Below are positions 30,691 through 42,045 of a stretch of 64,000 nt of DNA, one piece after another (positions within the stretch are counted from its first letter, which is position 1; the number at the start of each line of letters is the position of its first letter). The notes under the pieces are model-generated. The model was not told the origin of the DNA. It saw only the letters and a program-made list of their open reading frames with translations, and did not search any database. Source of the DNA: Megascapheus bottae (Eukaryota > Chordata > Mammalia > Rodentia > Geomyidae); the NCBI GenBank assembly GCA_024803745.1, contig JANJXV010000025.1, positions 22,765,110 through 22,829,109 of the forward strand, written 5' to 3'. The translations under genes and the position numbers were made by a program.

Positions 30691-31767
30691 AAAACATCCC
30701 ATGTCTTCTCCTCCTCCCGCCCCCCCCCGCCGCCCCACATTAATGAGGGTAAAAGCTCGCACTGGGTCTAATGGACTGAAGCTTTCTGTGATGGCTAGTT
30801 TGCTGGTCAGGAGCCAGCCAGGCACGCCTGGGAAGCTGAGCACTGAGGAGGGGCCCAGCCTGGTGCTTCTGGCTGGTCCTGGAGAGGGACCCCAGGGCCC
30901 CCCACTGAGAGAGAAGCCACCCCCATAGGGGTGCTTGAAAACCAGCCACCAGGACCTGCCCCCCATCCCTCCCCCTTTCTCTCCTCCCCCCCTCCCAGTG
31001 TGTGCACCAGCCAAGGTCAAGGTGACCTTCCCCTGGGTGGCCAGCAAGCCCCCATGCCCACAGATGGAAGACAGGACCAAAAACTAAAGCCCTGCCCTCT
31101 CCCCAGCACGGCATGCTTGCTTTGCAGAGCGGCAGCCTTCTGTTTGCCTTGGGCTTGGATTTGAATTCATTACCAACATTTTCAAACTCATAAGAATTCC
31201 CAGCACAAATCCAGATCTCTCTAGCTTCTCTGAGAGCTGGACCTTGGGGATGGGGACGGGGCAGGTGGGGGAAAAGGGGGGAGAATCTCCACAAACAAAA
31301 ACTAGGAGAATGGAAAAATTCCAGGTACCCATCACCACCACCACCACCACCCACTGTTCTCTCACTGCTGGGGCCCCTCCAGGCCCGAGTTTGCAAATGC
31401 AGCTTAGTGCAAGGTTCCAGCCAGAAATAAAAACAAAAACAAAAACAAAACACGATGGAATTAGCAGAGGAATCCAACCCAGACTCAAAACCGGTCCCTC
31501 ACAGATCACACCGACGGCCCCACACTGCCCAACCGCAGCTCTCCAGAGGCAGAAACGGCTCTGCTGAATCTTCTGTGATGCCCACCCAAGTGTAAAGGGA
31601 CTTCCCTGGGCAACCCCCAGCAGGAGGGCTCAGGGTTTCAGGGACCCATCAAAACCTGTTACCCCAAACTCATTCCTTTCCCTGAGAGTCCTACCTCCTC
31701 CTGGGCAGAAGGGGAGGGGGGGTGGTACCCACACAGGGCTACCCTCCACCAAACGATCCATTTCTCT

Positions 31768-31985
31768 GGGTGATGGTGACTCACACCTGTAATCCCAGCA
31801 ACTCAGGAGGCTGAGATCTGAGGATCACAATTCCAAACCAGTCCATGAGACTCTTCTCGCCCATGAACCACACACACAAAAAAGCTAGAAGTGGAGCTGT
31901 GGCTCAAATGGTAGAGCACCAGCCTTGAGTGAGAAAGCTCAGGAAACAGTACCCCAGTTCCCAGTACTGACACAAAAAGGAAATA
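31768..31985 (+). mobile_element. Composite SINE
   Basis: Both arms are present: ctgtaatcccagcaactcag and 'ggagctgtggctcaaatgg'. The tail is caaaaaggaaataaac. Confidence 0.85.
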
Positions 31986-32149
31986 AACAAGATCCAATTT
32001 CACCAGTGGGTGGAATGGAGCCAGCAGGAAAGACTCACCATCCCTCTGTGAATCAAAGCCTGCGTGCTGTTAATAAATGCAAGCAAATATTTATTTCACT
32101 AATAACAAGGGCTGCCGTGGCGAGGTGGGGGGAGGTGACTTCCTCTTAC

Positions 32150-32226
32150 CGGTTTCTCTGTTGAAGCAATATTAAATACTCATCATGTTTCTCATCAAAG
32201 TCTGTCACCATGTCCTTAGAGTATGC
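32150..32226 (-). CDS. KATNIP: KATNIP coding exon b (77 nt)
   Basis: The acceptor is TTTCTTCGTTGCAG and the donor is AACCG before GTAAGAG, both strong. The exon starts in phase 0, codes 25 residues and leaves two bases (CG) that exon c completes to Arg. The peptide reads AYSKDMVTDF, then DEKHDEYLILLQQRN, a charged amphipathic helix that continues into exon c. 'DEKHDEYLI.LQQRNRILKHL' is the segment by which I first recognised KATNIP, a ciliary-base protein that binds microtubules and the katanin severing enzyme. It is too short to be listed as an open frame. An internal Met is present, but the frame is open upstream into exon a. Confidence 0.88.
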
Positions 32227-33249
32227 CTGCAACGAAGAAACAGAGTGGTGTGACCGCCGATTTCAGGAAGGCCTCTCCAAGAGCCAGTTGCCCGCCCCAC
32301 TGACGCAGGAGGCAGAGGCCGATCTTGACGAAGGCCCGGCTCCCCGGATGTGTCCCTCTGGCGACCCAGTGCCCTAGAGACTGTCAGTGGCCCACTGGGG
32401 TTTGGACACATTGGGCTTTCCTACTCTATAAGAGGTCGAGTCCTGGCAGGTGAAGAAACAGGCGCCCGAGCCGGCTGTTCTAAAGCAGACTCCAGGGCAC
32501 AGGTTGGCTATACCTAACCTGGTCCTTGCAGATCACATGATCCCCGGAGCTCAGGCCCCCGGGGAGCGGGAGGGGGGCGATGCTGCAGAGGAGGTTCTGC
32601 ACCTCCTCTTCTCTACAGAGCTCTGCACTGCCTCTGGGGCTGCATTGCCCCAAAGAGCAGCTCCTTGGCTGCCTGGTGAGTCCCTCGTGCTCCTTGGGGC
32701 GGAGGATGGGGAAACCCAGCCTGGAAACCCAGTTTACATAGTATTTTTCTGACGCCAAGTGATGGATTGGGGGGAACGGGGGAGGGTAAAGGAGACTCAG
32801 GAGAGCCCTGGATTTTGCGCATTCTCTGGGGAAAGAGCTGTTCTTTCCCCGTGGGTGCTGAGCAGAGGAAATGTGGCTTGAAACTGCCTGGCATGAGACA
32901 GCTGTTCCAAGATGGGGAGAACGGGCTCCTAGCCACCACTGAACTTGCTGGATCCCCCTGAGCCTGAATCCCTCCCTGTGCTTGCACAGTCCAGACAATG
33001 GAGTGGTTCCTTTTAGAAATCTTCACTGAGCCTCTGGCCTCTTTAGCCAAATGAATAACCTGACCACCAGAGACAAGGCCTATTACAAGTGACTGGTTTC
33101 ACTGAGGCCGAATGAATGTCTAATAACTGCACACGTTTCAAGTGGCATATGCACAGACCAGGAAAACAATAACTGCAGCCCCACATAATCCTCAGGGCAC
33201 ATCTCCCCTCTTTACAACACACACGAACACACTCCTCACATAAAAACAG

Positions 33250-33475
33250 AAGCTGGCAGCCACTGGCTCACACTCATAATACTAGCTACTCAGGAGACGT
33301 GAGATGCAGAGGATTGGAGTCTGAAGCCATCGCTGGCAGAAAAGTCCATGAGATTCCATCTTTAAACATCTAGCAAAAATCTGGCTTGAGGTGGGATTCC
33401 TATAGTAGAGAGCCAGCTGAGCAAATCCAAGGTTGTGGGTTCAAATCCCAGCACAGCAACAAAACAAACTGACTC
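33250..33475 (+). mobile_element. Composite SINE
   Basis: gcagccactggctcacactc, gctactcaggagacgtgag, and a right arm ending 'gggttcaaatcccagcac'. The right arm lacks a good box A. Confidence 0.78.
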
Positions 33476-33676
33476 CATGCTTTGCAATTTACTGTGTGTT
33501 GAAGAACTCGTTTTGTGAAGGAATAGATCAGAGATACATAGTGCCTTGGTCCTGGGGCACAAATCACATCAAGTTAAAGATCAGATGTTTAAGTGGCAAG
33601 GACACCTGAAACGGAAACTTGATTAAGAGGCTGAACAACCCCCATGGGAAAAAAAGAAGAAGACTATTCTCCATTG

Positions 33677-33965
33677 GGGCAGGGAATTTGGCCTAGTGGT
33701 AGAGCACTTGCCTAGCATGAATGAAGCCTTGGGTCCGATTCCTCGGTACCATACATAGAAAAAGCCAGAAGTGGGGCTGGGAGTTGGGCCTAGTGGTAGA
33801 GTGCTTGCCTAGCATGCATAAAGACCTGGGTTCGATTCCTCAGTACCACATAGAAAAAAGCTGGAAGTGGTGCTGTGGCTCAAGTGGTAGAAGTTCTAGC
33901 TTTGAGAAAGCCCAAGGATAGTGCCCAGGCCCTAAGTTCAAGCCCCAGGACTGGAAAAAAAAAAT
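33677..33965 (+). mobile_element. Trimeric ID-like SINE (left-left-right)
   Basis: A first ID-like monomer (ggggcagggaatttggccta, box B ggtccgattcc) runs to aagccagaagtgg at 33774. Without any A-tail or unique gap, a second left monomer starts (ggctgggagttgggcctag, box B ggttcgattcc), followed by the usual right arm and A-tail. Confidence 0.88.
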
Positions 33966-34229
33966 TAAAACAGACTTTGACAATGGTTAGTCCTACTCTC
34001 TTATTTCTCCAGCTCCTTGATCATCGCACAGAGCTCATTAGCTCCCTGGGGACAAGGGACCAAAGCCTGCCTCCCTCGAAGCCTGCCTCCCTCAGTACAG
34101 GATAAAAACATGGGAGTCAGCAGCCCTTGGGAGAGGGCTGGCTTACAGGCTAGGAAACATCCTCCATTTCTCCAGGGCAATCACCCAGGGACCTGCCAGG
34201 AGTTTCTGTAGCATTTCCATATACATTAT

Positions 34230-34335
34230 TCGCTTTTGATCTCCACAGCAGCTCGTGGGCTGGTGATTATTATCCCATTTAAGATACAAGGAAATGCGGC
34301 CCAGGTATCTTCTCCTGGGCTCCACGGCGATTTAC
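34230..34335 (+). mobile_element. L2/MIR-like relic
   Basis: ctggtgattattatcccatt then aagatacaaggaaatgcggc resembles 'attattatccccattttacagatgaggaaactgaggc'. Confidence 0.45.
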
Positions 34336-34597
34336 AGAACTATTTTGAAATATTAAGGTGACCGTTGATATATTATGCTACGGAATGAAACATTTCATGG
34401 CACTTTCAGAAGAAATATGGACTTCAAAGAAATTGAAGTTTGTGTGGGGCTGTGCTGAGCTGTCACCTCCTATCCTCGGGAGAATGCGTCACTCCACAGG
34501 GAGGCAGCACCGTCAGGAAGACCAGAGCAAGGTCACAAGGCAGCCTAGAGACTCACAGCTCCTTAGATTGCAATGTAATCTGCACACAAATCATCCA

Positions 34598-34760
34598 GAA
34601 ACTGGGGTGGTGCACGCCTGTAACCCCAGCCACTCAAGAAGCTGAGATCTGGGGAACGTGGTTCAATGCCAGCCCAGACATGAATATCCAATGAAACTTT
34701 AATCTCTAATAAACCACCAAAAAGCCAGACGTGAAGCTGTGGTTCAAAAGTGATAGAGCT
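34598..34760 (+). mobile_element. Composite SINE left portion (split)
   Basis: ggggtggtgcacgcctgtaa to 'ggttcaaaagtgatagagct', where an L1 3' end is inserted. It resumes at 34878. Confidence 0.85.
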
Positions 34761-34877
34761 ATGGAGGGGGTGGAGGGAGGGAAATGGGGTATCAATGTGT
34801 GAGAAGTAATGTACCTACTACCTGGTGAATGTAACTGTAACCCCCTCTATACATTATCCTGACAGTTTAAAAAAAAA
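34761..34877 (+). mobile_element. 5'-truncated L1 3' end nested in a SINE
   Basis: The sequence gagggaaatggggtatcaatgtgtg-type start, 'cctactacctggtgaatg' and an A-tail are related to the element at 12902-13060. It is flanked by aaaagtgatagagct / aaaagtggtagagct, one mismatch in 15. Confidence 0.82.
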
Positions 34878-34975
34878 AAAAGTGGTAGAGCTTGAACTTT
34901 GAGCAAAACAGCTCAGGGACAGCGTCCAGGCCCACGAGTTCAAGTCCCACAATTACCAACAATGACAACAGCAAC
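34878..34975 (+). mobile_element. Composite SINE right portion (split)
   Basis: agtggtagagcttgaacttt, aacagctcagggacagcg and gagttcaagtcccac complete the host element. Confidence 0.85.
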
Positions 34976-35819
34976 AATTAAAGCCATGGTGAGCTGTGGG
35001 CTTGAATCCCCTAGGACCAGAAGGCCTGGTGTGCATCTCAACCAGATCCTGGCTGGGGACTGTGGACATTGTTTAAATGGCAGGGCCCTTCCCCAAGGGC
35101 CCAAAACCTCAGCAACCAGCCACAAACCCCTTGAGCCTGAGCTAGGAACCTGAGCTGAATCCAAGCAACTCCCCAGACTCTTCGTTTATCTCCAAGGCGG
35201 ACTGACTGCTGGTCCATGCACTTTGGTATGGAAGTGGCTTGTCATCTGCAAAATTCATCTTGGCACGAGGGGACCATTTTGCTCTCGAGGGACTGGGATT
35301 CTTACAGACAGGAATGATGGTAGATGACACTGGGCTGGGCTAATTACAGCCATCCTGAGCCAGGTTTGGTCTCTACCTACATGCTCCACTGCCCTTCCTC
35401 TTCCCAAAATGTTACTCATGACGCTCCTTGCCTGCACTTGGACTTCGGGGCCCCCAGTCCCATGAGCCTAAGAAGCAACTTTTTTTTTTTTAATTGATAA
35501 ATTACTCAGGCTCAGGCATTCTGTCACAGTCATAGGAACCAGACAAAAGGCAGGGTTAAATGTAGAGGGGACACAGAAAGGAGGAGGGGGGAGGGACGTA
35601 GCAGAACACTAACTATAGAAGTCCTTAACCAAACCTCCCCATCCTGCCTCCACCTTGCACTGGCATGCAACCTGCCCTAGGGACCTCGTTCCTCCCTCTG
35701 CAAGGCATCCAGCCCCTCTCGCGCTAGCCTCACTTACATCCCTGAGGCTGGAGCTGAGCTCCAGACTCCACACAGCCTTCTCTTACCCGCACCCCCCCCC
35801 CCACCCCTTCGCAGCAGAG

Positions 35820-35945
35820 TTTCATTCCGGAAAGCCTGCAATTAGTATTAAATTATATATGCCACAGTGTGCTCCAGGCTATCATTAGGGGCTATGTTGT
35901 TAGCATTTAACTACATAGTTAGGGCTCACTAATTAGCTGGGTATT
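35820..35945. other. AT-rich conserved-element candidate
   Basis: gcaattagtattaaattata, ggctatcattaggggc and ctcactaattagctggg give repeated homeodomain-type cores in unique sequence. Confidence 0.3.
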
Positions 35946-35977
35946 GGGAGACTTGGAAGTGGGGGGATGAACCCCTG

Positions 35978-36042
35978 AACTCTGTTTAGCTCCTATGGGC
36001 CTCAGTTTCCCCATCTGTGAAAAGGAAAGGTTAAGAAGGGGA
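35978..36042 (+). mobile_element. MIR-like relic
   Basis: tgggcctcagtttccccatc followed by tgtgaaaaggaaaggtt is the conserved MIR wording 'gcctcagtttcctcatctgtaaaa'. Confidence 0.6.
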
Positions 36043-36274
36043 TCCTTTCTCTGATCTTGCTTCCTTAGACTGACTGCAAATTCCCAGAGGGCAGATGAGC
36101 AGCCAGGAGAGAAGAGCAAGACCTGGGGTTCCCACTGGGGTTTCTGGTGCTGGAGTGGCTGCTCTGCCATCCAGCCCTGTGACAGCACTTGCTAAGGTTA
36201 GTGGAGCACCATCTGGGTGCCAGGTCATTCCCCTGCCCAGCCCGCTAGCCTGGACCTGCTCAGCAGCTGCCTTA

Positions 36275-36490
36275 CTCTGGCACAGTGGCTTGCCTGTAAT
36301 CCTAGGTAGTCGGGAGGGAGGCTGAGACATGAGGATTAGGGCTCAAAGCCAGCCTGGATGGGAAAGTCCATGGGAGTCTTTTCTTCAAAAAGCCAGAAGT
36401 AGAGCTGTATGCTTCAGTGGTAGAGTGCCAGCCTTAAGCAAAAAAGGTTGGGGACAGTGCCCATGCCCCAGTACTGGCACAAAAATTAAT
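36275..36490 (+). mobile_element. Composite SINE
   Basis: ctggcacagtggcttgcctg, 'gctgagacatgaggattag' and 'cttcagtggtagagtgccag'. It ends at gtactggcac. Confidence 0.83.
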
Positions 36491-36507
36491 TAGTTAAAAA
36501 GCACTGG

Positions 36508-36812
36508 CAACCCGAGCGCAGTGGCTCATGCCTGGAACCTAGCTCCTCAGGAGGCTGAGATCTGAGGATCAAGGTTCAAATCCAGCCCGGGCACAAAAGG
36601 ACCTGAGACTCTCATCTCCAATGAACCTCTAGAAAACAGGAAGCGGGGCTTGGCGCAAGGGTAGGGTGGTAGCCTTGAGCTGAAGAGCTCAGGGACAAAG
36701 TCCAGGCCCAGGGGTAGGGGCAGTAGCCTTGAGCTGAAGAGTTTGGGGACAGTGCCCAGGCCGAGTATAAGCCCCATGACCCACACCCCCACCCCCCAAA
36801 AAAAAGTAAATA
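36508..36812 (+). mobile_element. Composite SINE with duplicated right arm
   Basis: The left part is standard ('gcacaaaaggacctgagact' subfamily). The right arm then occurs twice in tandem: gtagggtggtagccttgagc at 36662 and again ggcagtagccttgagctgaa at 36719, each followed by a 'ggacag...caggcc' segment. Confidence 0.9.
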
Positions 36813-36879
36813 AATAAAGCAAAGCACTGTCAGTCTGGTGGCTGAGGCTGTCAGTGGTCAAGGCAGAATCCACAAACGC

Positions 36880-37100
36880 TGACACTCAACCACCCCACAC
36901 CCCCCTGCCACGCTCCCATCATCATGCCTCAGATCCAGGGACAATTTATGAGTGTCAAGTAAATGCTTGTTCTGGGTCACAGGGACCCTGTGTGTCTTGT
37001 TCTCTGTGGGCACTTACTTAAATTTCCACAGTAACCCCAGCTTCTGGAACAATTGTTCCATCTTCTGAGGAGGAAACCAAGACAGTCCAAGTGGAAGCAA
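36880..37100 (+). mobile_element. Possible L2/MIR relic
   Basis: agtgtcaagtaaatgcttgt and ttccatcttctgaggagg vaguely follow old repeat consensus words. Low certainty. Confidence 0.25.
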
Positions 37101-37211
37101 ACTGCCTGAGAACCACAAAACCTGGAGGGATATGGACAGACAGGGGACACCCCTTGCTCTGTCAGCTCACGGCCTAGCTCTATCATTCTGGCTATGAAAC
37201 CCATCCATGTG

Positions 37212-37415
37212 TTGTGGGTGTGACGATGCAGGCCTGTAGTCCCATGTCTGTAAACTCGGAAGGTGGGGAGCGACAAGAACACAATCTGAGAATAAGCCTA
37301 GACAAAATTAGAGGCTCTAATTGGGGGCGGGGGGGTGGCTAAAATCAAAAGGACAGAGACATGGCTCAAATGGATCCACTTAGCAAGTGAAAGCCCCTGA
37401 GTTCAATACCATTGA
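37212..37415 (+). mobile_element. Old composite SINE
   Basis: gcaggcctgtagtcccatg at the left arm and 'gacatggctcaaatggatcc' at the right arm. Its tail becomes a ggga/ggaa array. Confidence 0.65.
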
Positions 37416-37479
37416 GAAAAGAAGGAAGGGAGGGAGGGAGGAAGAAAGGGAGAGAGGAAGGGAGGGAGGGAGGGAGGGT
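37416..37479 (+). repeat. (GGAA/GGGA)n purine array
   Basis: aaggaagg and gggagggagg units, all purine, at the end of the preceding SINE. Confidence 0.9.
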
Positions 37480-37927
37480 ACTTTTCTACATTGCTGGACA
37501 GGCATAGGACCATGCTGGCCCAGAGCTGGAAAGATATCTGAACTAGACCAATGAGGATTGACTGCATTTCCTCAAAAAGTCCCTGCTCCTCCTCCCCTGA
37601 ATTTCCATGAGCTACCAGAGAAGAAACAAAGATGTCATTTCTTCACATAACTCGTCAACTTACTGGGCGGACCAGATAGAAGCCAGACCCTTTAACAGTA
37701 ATTCATGGGAGCCAGCCTTGCCTGAAATCCATTTCATCTTGCATTGTTCAATCACATGGGCTAATACACCTGTATCTACTGAGCCAATCTGAATTCTGGG
37801 TGTGTGCAGTTTCCAGCTAAGTTGGAGATAACTTAGAAAAGTGCTAATGCTCAGCTGTGTTTGAATCCAAAGTCTTCTATGTCCAAAGGCTCAGACAAGC
37901 AGTAGAGAATTAAGTGATCCTTCAATA

Positions 37928-37928
37928 G

Positions 37929-37970
<42 letters not shown>
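37928..37970 (+). repeat. (GT)n microsatellite
   Basis: About 20 gt units, nearly perfect. Confidence 0.97.
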
Positions 37971-37972
<2 letters not shown>

Positions 37973-38054
37973 GTGGTGATGCCAAAAATCAAAATCAAGT
38001 CCTGGCACAACCAGGCAAATGTACAAAGCTATATCCAAGCCCCAAATGAATATT

Positions 38055-38290
38055 CTTTTTATTTTTATTTATTTATTTATTTATTGTCGATAGTGGGCAC
38101 TGTCCCTGACCTCTTTTGCTCAAGGCTAAGGGTCTACCACTTTGAGCCACAGCTCCACTTCTGGTTTTCTGATGGTCAGTTAGAGATAAGTCTCATGGAC
38201 TTCAATGCCTGAGCTGGCTTTGAACCGTGATCCTCAGATCTCAGCTGCCCGAGTAGTTAGGATGACAGGCGTGAGCCACCAGCTCCCAGA
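38055..38290 (-). mobile_element. Composite SINE with (attt)n tail side
   Basis: atttatttatttatttattg on the plus strand is its tail (AAAT units in sense). Then 'ccactttgagccacagctcc' and the head ggatgacaggcgtgagccac. Confidence 0.87.
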
Positions 38291-38324
38291 TCAAATAGCC
38301 ATTCTCTTCCTTCTCTTCTCTTAT

Positions 38325-38415
38325 CTTTTGGCAGTACTGGGGTTTGAGCTCAGGGCCTTGTGCTTTGAGTTTAGACAGGCTCTCTTATCATCTGATCCAT
38401 ACACCTAAAGCCCCC
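38325..38415 (-). mobile_element. Tail-side SINE fragment
   Basis: ggcagtactggggtttgagc and tcagggccttgtgctttg match the tRNA-like arm in reverse. The remainder is lost. Confidence 0.6.
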
Positions 38416-39131
38416 CAAATAAATGTTTTTATGCCCATAAGAAAGACAACCTACCATATCTTACAGTAACGAACCCCTATTCTCCCTTCAAAACCGAGCT
38501 ATTTGTGCAGTGATTCTGTGCATTCCCATGCTAGGTGCTAAGTCCTTTGTGCATATGGGTTGAGGGCAGAAAGACAGCTCAGAGCCAACTTCCCACGCAC
38601 TTGCTAACATCCCAGACAGACTCTCATCTTCAAAAGACAAACGACCAACACTAGATTCAAAGTGCACATATTGCAAACGGAAGCCCAGCAATGCAGGGCC
38701 TAATGCAATGGTGAGACTGCCCCCTAAAGCCCAAGCGACATACAACAGCTGCTGCAGGAGCATCTGAGGTTCTCCCACCCTGGGCTCTGGACAAGCCCAA
38801 AAGCAAGCATTAGTATGGACACATACCAGGGGATGAGATGGGTGACGTGGATTATTTCCTAAAAGTCTGAAGCTTTTAGGGCCAACCTTGCACTGCTGCT
38901 GTGTCCAGCAGCAACCCTGGACCACACTTTGTTTCAGGGTTTGCAAACTGTGTTTTCTCTTGGACTCCAGGCACTGCATGATGTATGTTTATGAACATCC
39001 TTGGATCTTTCAAGCCAAGCCTCATTAGAAAAAATTAGGATTCTTTCATTCTCAGAAAAGTCTTCTTGTCAAAGTGCCATATGCATTATAAATGATCTTC
39101 TAGGATGGCAAATATATGTCTTTGTTAAATC

Positions 39132-39342
39132 TTTAAAGCTGGGTGCTGATAGCTCATGCCCATAATCCTAGCTAGGCAGGAAGCTGAGATCTGAAGATCA
39201 CAGTTCAAAGCCAACCTAGGCAGGAAAGTCCATGAGAGTCTAATTTCCAATGAGCCACCAAAAAGCCAGAAGTGGAGCTGTGGCTCAAATGGAACAGCCT
39301 TGAGCAAAAAAAGCTCAGGAACAGTGTCCAGGCCCTGAGATG
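39132..39342 (+). mobile_element. Composite SINE
   Basis: agctgggtgctgatagctca, 'gaagctgagatctgaagatc' and 'ggagctgtggctcaaatgg'; it ends ggccctgag. Confidence 0.87.
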
Positions 39343-40314
39343 GAACCTAAGCAGAGAGTGAACTGTCTCAGTGGAGGGGGCTGGGCTGGGTGGGGTGAAG
39401 GGAGACAAGGAGGGGGCTGAGATTGTCGGCTGTGTGGCTTGCAGCAGAAGAACCCTGGGCTGGCCAGAGAAGCTGGAGGGAGCACAGGGCCTATTTGACA
39501 GCCGGGAACACACTGCAGCAAATTTTGTGCTACATGAATTCTATCTCAGTAAAAATGCTGTAAGATATATGATGATAAAAAGCAAGCACTATATAAATAT
39601 AAAAGGTGTGGAAGGCTGGTATGCAGTAATACATGCTCTGTAAAGGTTAGTGGCCATTTGATGCTCACAGAGACATGTTGCTGTTGGAATTTGCATTCAG
39701 AGCCGACCCCAGCTCCCTGAACTAAGCCAGAAGTCATCACACAGCTAAAGCCCCCCTGAAATCTAGGCAGGAGAAAGATGGCCTAACTTTTTCTTTTCCA
39801 GGGCCTGGCACCTATAGGTCTGGGCATGGGCCCAGACTCTAGAACCATATCCCTAGCCCATGACTGATTTCAAGGCTGTCAGGTTTCCTTTCCCTACTGG
39901 GGGGAAAAGAAGAGGAGGAGTGGCTGAGCTGGTCTGTCTCCAGGGAGAACAGCTGGTGTCAGTCTGCTTTCACACTCTTAGAACAGACAGCCGGCTGGAG
40001 ACAATCACAACTTGCATTGTGCACCAACCCCTGAAAAGCACGTTCGAGGGAGACAGGCAAAGAATGGTAGCGGTGGGAGAGGTAGGTTCTGGGTCGGTGG
40101 GGAACAAGGGCCCAGTGGTTCTCTGTGGTCCAAACAGTGGTCTTAGGTCAAACTCGGGGATGACTTCAAGATGGTGAGCTTGGGACAAATACCGGGGGTC
40201 TGAGAAGCAGTGGTCTTTGGGCTGCTCTGTCTGCAGGAGGGAGGGAGGGCCTGGGGGGTGAGGGGATCTCTTCAGTCCGTGTCCTCTCCAAATGTATGTC
40301 TACAACAGATGTCA

Positions 40315-40455
40315 AGAGCCGTTGTTCCTTCCTGTAATCCTAGCCTCTCAAGAGGTTGAGCGGGAGGGTGGAGCTGTGGCTTAAGATAAAAGCTCATGTT
40401 CAGCACTCAGGCTCTTGAGTTCAAGCCTCAAGATTGGCACCAAAAAGGAATAAAT
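40315..40455 (+). mobile_element. Composite SINE with deleted linker
   Basis: ctgtaatcctagcctctcaa joins almost directly to 'gagctgtggcttaagataaaag' and gagttcaagcctcaagattgg. Confidence 0.75.
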
Positions 40456-40459
40456 AACC

Positions 40460-40548
40460 AGAGCCAAAAGGGCTCAAGTGGTAAAGCTTCTACCTAGTAA
40501 GTGAAAGGTTCTAAGTTCAAAACCCAGTACTGTCAAAAGAGTAAAAGA
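40460..40548 (+). mobile_element. Right-arm SINE monomer
   Basis: gggctcaagtggtaaagctt and aagttcaaaacccagtac; a second tRNA-like arm right after another SINE. Confidence 0.7.
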
Positions 40549-40660
40549 AAAGAAGAGAATGAGGGGAAGTAGGAAGAGGACTGGGAGGAGGTGAGAGAAG
40601 AGGAGAAGGGAAAGGGTAAGGAAGAGGTAGAGGGGGAGGAGGAGATGGTATAAGGAAAGG
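40545..40660 (+). repeat. Purine-rich tract
   Basis: gaagag, gggag and gagg units over about 110 bases following the SINE monomer. Confidence 0.8.
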
Positions 40661-41179
40661 TCTGGGAAGGTGTGGCCATGTTTCTGCAGGAAGCCACGCT
40701 GGGGATTCGGGGATTCAGGGAGGGAGAGGCTTGGGTTTAGCCTTATCTAGAAGGCTAAAAATAGTTTTTAATTTGTAAGGAAGTGGCTTTCCTGGATGGC
40801 TGCATAGCTAATCACTCTCCCTCCTTCAGAGAGGTGGAAAGCGCTATGGTTCCTGGTTCCACACGCACCGGGCTTTCCCTGGCACCCCCATGTGGCTGCA
40901 GGCCCCACATCAGCTGCCCACAGGGTCTTCACAAGCTTCTAGCATGTTCCCCACACTCCTCAGCTTCAAACCTTCCCTCCCCTTCTTGGTCCCCCTCTCT
41001 CCCACTCATGTCCAATATCCAACCCAGCTACAAAACCCCTTCGTAGCACCTCACTGGCCCCCCTCAAACCCGGCCTATCACCTCTGCCAGAGTCTACAAT
41101 GCCACCTGCCTGCTTCCACCCTCACCCCTGGCCTGCTCTCATCACAAAATACATGCGTGGTTTTCTTCTTTTAGTCTGT

Positions 41180-41420
41180 GTGTGCATGCGCTGCTACTGA
41201 AACTTGAACTCAAGAGCCTGGGCGCTGAACCTTAGCCCATTTTTACTCAAGGCTAATGCTTTACCACTTGATTCCACAGCTCCACTTCTGACTTTTTTTT
41301 TTTTTTTTTGGAAGTTTATTGGAGATAAGGGCCTTACTTTCCTGCCAAGGCTGATTTCAAACTGTGAGGCTCTCAGCTTCCTGGATAGCTAGGACTATAG
41401 GTATGCCAGCTAAACCACAT
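41180..41420 (-). mobile_element. Composite SINE
   Basis: The minus copy is broken by a T17 run at the arm junction (41294-41311). Left-arm words 'gctaggactataggtatgc' are diverged. Confidence 0.78.
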
Positions 41421-41984
41421 GCCTTTCTCCCCACTTCCCCTCTCCTGAAGGGAAGTACCCAAGCTCTTAGGAATGGCCCCAGGCTCATCCAGCCTGGCCT
41501 GGGCTCCTTGGTCCTGGGTCACCTCTGCCTTGCGGCCCCCTCCCAGAGATCCATGCTGCTTCTTACACATCCAGGGGTCTTCCTGAGGATCCCACACTCT
41601 GCCACCCCTGCTGGCCTCAACCACAAGCACCCACACTCCACGGGGGTGGCTTCCAGCCTGTCAGTCTGTGGTGGGGACCAGAGGCAGGCACACAACAGGT
41701 AGGGGACAACCCCAGTAAGTGACTGCAGCCAGCCACGCCCACAGGCCCTTCTCACCCACGAGTGCTCACGGTGACTTCTCTTCTCTACTGAGCCCTCACC
41801 CAGGCCTACCCTGGCCAAGCTTCTGTGTCACCGGCTCCTGAGTCCTGGCCGATCACCTCCAGCCCCCCTCCCCCACTCCTGTCCCTGTCCCCTGGCTCCT
41901 TCCCCTTCCCATTGATCCTGCACAGCTTTCTATCAGGGGCTCTGGGCTGGCCTCTATTTGCATGCCATCTCAACAAGCTAGGGA

Positions 41985-42045
41985 AGGAGACGTTTGTCAC
42001 TGTTCCCGTTTTCCAGTTAAGGACACTGAGGCAGGCTGGAGTGGA
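41985..42045 (+). mobile_element. MIR/L2-like relic
   Basis: ttcccgttttccagttaagg then acactgaggcaggctgg follows 'ttttacagatgaggaaactgaggc'. Confidence 0.45.

Larger units (their letters stand above)
25694..32149 (-). other. KATNIP: Intron between exons b and c
   Basis: A 6.5 kb phase-2 intron. It contains an inverted SINE pair, an L1 ORF2-like fragment, six other SINEs and a C14 run close to its 3' end (25717-25730). The block 27470-29560 is nearly free of recognisable repeats, as is 30330-31760. Confidence 0.75.

Noticed and set aside
32480..32998. A 172-codon minus-strand frame just upstream of exon b
   Set aside because: It is separated from exon b by a good acceptor, has no family resemblance and would not be needed by exon phase.
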